From assembly GCA_014376425.1 (NCBI GenBank), contig JACMRO010000047.1:1-6409 (forward strand): a DNA stretch of 6,409 nt. The letters run 5' to 3'. Both the position numbers and the translations under genes were made by a program. This DNA comes from Rubritepida sp. (GTDB taxonomy: Bacteria; Pseudomonadota; Alphaproteobacteria; Acetobacterales; Acetobacteraceae). The notes under the pieces are model-generated. The model searched no databases and was not told the origin of the DNA. It worked only from the letters and a program-made list of their open reading frames with translations. Positions 4,892 to 6,409 of the stretch are shown piece after piece; positions within the stretch are counted from its first letter, which is position 1; every line of letters starts with the position of its first letter.

Positions 4892-6409
4892 CCCACCCCA
4901 TCCGCATCCTGCCGCAGACCACCGCCGACCGCATCGCCGCCGGCGAGGTGGTGGAGCGCCCGGCCGCCGTGGTGAAGGAACTGGTGGAGAACGCGCTCGA
5001 CGCCGGGGCCCGGCGCATCCGGGTGACGCTGGAGGGCGGTGGCGCCGGCCGCATGGTGGTCGAGGATGACGGCACGGGCATGGATGCGGCCGGCCTGGCC
5101 CTGGCGGTGCTGCGCCATGCCACCTCGAAGCTGCCGGACGAGGCCACGCTGTTCGCTATCGCCACCCTGGGATTCCGTGGCGAGGCGCTGCCCTCGATCG
5201 GCGCGGTGGCGCGGCTGGCGATCACTTCACGCTGCCCGGGTGGCGATGCGCATCGCATCGAGGTGGAGGGCGGCCGCGTCGGCGCGGTCACGCCCGCTGC
5301 TGGCCCGCCCGGCACGCGGGTGGAGGTGGCCGACCTGTTCTTTGCCACCCCCGCGCGGCGGAAATTCCTGCGCTCGGCGCGGGGCGAGGCGGACCAAGTG
5401 CTGGACGTGCTGCGCCGCCTGGCGCTCGCCTGGCCAGAGGTCGCCTTCCAGGCCGAGAGCGACGGCCGGCCCTGGCTGAAGCTGGACCCTGAAAGCCGCG
5501 AGGCGCGGGCACGGGCAGTGCTGGGCGAGGGCTTTGCCGCCGCCGCCCTACCGGTGGGGCGCGACAGCGACGGCATCCTGATCTCGGGCCTGATCGGCCA
5601 GCCCGCCTTCTCCCGCGCCACCGCCAGCGAGCAGCACCTGGTGGTCAACCGCCGGCCGGTGCGCGACCCGATGCTGCGGGCCGCGTTGCGGGTGGCATTC
5701 CGCGACGTGATGGCGCGGGGCAGGCATCCGGTGGCGGCGCTTTTCCTGGAAGTCGCCCCCGATGCTGTCGATGTGAACGTTCACCCGATGAAGACCGAGC
5801 TGCGATTCCGCGACGCCGGGCATGTGCGCGGCGCGCTGATCGCCGCCTTGCGCGCGGCGTTGGGTGTGGGTGCAGGAACGGCGGGAGAGGGGCGGGGCGG
5901 GAATGCGGCGGATGCTCCCGCTTCGGCCTGGGGCGCCGGGGCGTGGCCACACGCCAGCGCAAACGGCTCGGGCAATAGTCCGCGGGCCGCACCGCCAGGC
6001 GGGCCCCGGCCGGCGTATCAGTGGCAGCCCCGCAGCACCTTCGCCACCAGGCCGCCGGGATTTGCCGAGACGGCGCTTGCACTGCTGGCACCGCCGGGCG
6101 GCACACCGGAGGGGGCCACGTCGCTTGCCATGGGCTTTGCCACCGCGCCGCCGGCCGGCCCGCTCGGCCGGGCGATCGCCCAGCTGATGGAGTGCTACAT
6201 CCCGGCCGAAGCGGCGTACGGCGCTCTGCTGCTGGTCGACCAGCACGCCGCGCATGAGCGGCTGACGCATGAGCGGCTGGCGGCGCAGCTCCTGGCTGGC
6301 CAGGTGCGGGTGCAACCGCTGCTGATCCCCGCCGTGGTGGAGCTGCCGCCCGGCGATGCCGCCCGGCTGCTTGGGGCGGCAGCTGATCTGGCGCGAATGG
6401 GGCTGGAAC
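4888..6409 (+). CDS. mutL: DNA mismatch repair protein MutL (3' partial)
   Basis: Links mismatch recognition by MutS to strand cutting and removal. 507 residues are present and the frame is open to the window edge; roughly 100 residues should be missing. The N-terminal GHKL ATPase is complete in its motifs: IAAGEVVERP (16-25), KELVENALDAGA with Glu31 and Asn35, VEDDGTGM (58-65), RHATSK (76-81) and LGFRGEAL (94-101). The transducer domain follows, with FFATPARRKFL and VNVHPMKTELRFRD. About 325-425 is an Ala/Gly/Pro-rich linker. The C-terminal domain begins at about 429 (PLGRAIAQLMECYI) and carries DQHAAHERLTHE from Asp451, which fits the DQHA(X)2E(X)4E nuclease motif that E. coli MutL lacks. 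The start ATG at 4888 overlaps the phaR stop (ATGA); MTHPIRILPQTTADRIAAGE fits the family N-terminus. Confidence 0.97.
   Translation, partial: MTHPIRILPQTTADRIAAGEVVERPAAVVKELVENALDAGARRIRVTLEGGGAGRMVVEDDGTGMDAAGLALAVLRHATSKLPDEATLFAIATLGFRGEALPSIGAVARLAITSRCPGGDAHRIEVEGGRVGAVTPAAGPPGTRVEVADLFFATPARRKFLRSARGEADQVLDVLRRLALAWPEVAFQAESDGRPWLKLDPESREARARAVLGEGFAAAALPVGRDSDGILISGLIGQPAFSRATASEQHLVVNRRPVRDPMLRAALRVAFRDVMARGRHPVAALFLEVAPDAVDVNVHPMKTELRFRDAGHVRGALIAALRAALGVGAGTAGEGRGGNAADAPASAWGAGAWPHASANGSGNSPRAAPPGGPRPAYQWQPRSTFATRPPGFAETALALLAPPGGTPEGATSLAMGFATAPPAGPLGRAIAQLMECYIPAEAAYGALLLVDQHAAHERLTHERLAAQLLAGQVRVQPLLIPAVVELPPGDAARLLGAAADLARMGLE
6251..6279 (+). repeat. 14-base near-tandem repeat in the MutL nuclease motif
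   Basis: CGCATGAGCGGCTG occurs at 6251-6264 and again at 6266-6279, in frame with a 15-base period, giving HERLTHERL. Both copies fall within and just after the DQHA(X)2E(X)4E motif, and both supply its glutamates. Family members have similar residues here, so the protein motif is ordinary; the exact DNA identity is the odd part. Confidence 0.8.

Noticed and set aside
4878..6315. Two open frames of about 255 codons on the minus strand opposite mutL
   Set aside because: mutL motifs are intact over the whole span on the plus strand; these are high-GC shadows rich in Arg, Pro and Ser.

Overview
The window is about 70% GC by eye and densely coded, with codons ending mainly in G or C. Gene content (phaA, a PhaC-type synthase, the PhaR/AniA-type PHA regulator, and a MutL carrying the endonuclease motif) points to an alphaproteobacterium. 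Rhodospirillales/Acetobacteraceae is my best guess, but this is an inference from style and content; there is no rRNA here to prove it.

Layout, left to right. Positions 1-69 are the last 22 codons of an unidentified plus-strand gene. It runs tail-to-tail, with only 3 bases between stops, into a minus-strand alpha/beta hydrolase (73-993). The hydrolase start is uncertain: the best ribosome-binding site and ATG upstream are out of frame with it. Then come three minus-strand genes that look like one operon, transcribed right to left: a PhaE-like small protein (3525-4139), a class III-like PHA synthase PhaC (2348-3571, overlapping the previous gene by 47 bases) and acetyl-CoA acetyltransferase PhaA (1127-2305, 42-base gap). 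A 128-base divergent promoter region (4140-4267) separates this operon from plus-strand phaR (4268-4891). mutL (4888 to the window end, incomplete) overlaps the phaR stop by ATGA. The longest stretches without a gene are 994-1126 and 4140-4267, so no gap exceeds 300 bases.

How it fits together. PhaA condenses two acetyl-CoA to acetoacetyl-CoA, the first step to polyhydroxybutyrate. PhaC polymerises the hydroxyacyl-CoA, probably helped by the small upstream protein as PhaE does in class III synthases. PhaR, read divergently, probably controls the operon; a dense cluster of TGC/GCA half-sites lies just ahead of its start. No phaB reductase, phasin or dedicated depolymerase is present, so these must be elsewhere.

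The most unusual feature is inside phaC. Thirteen in-frame copies of a 12-base unit add 52 residues of a QGE(A/P)-type repeat into the region expected to form the cap/lid of the synthase. With the repeat removed, the protein has the length and catalytic spacing of an ordinary class III PhaC.
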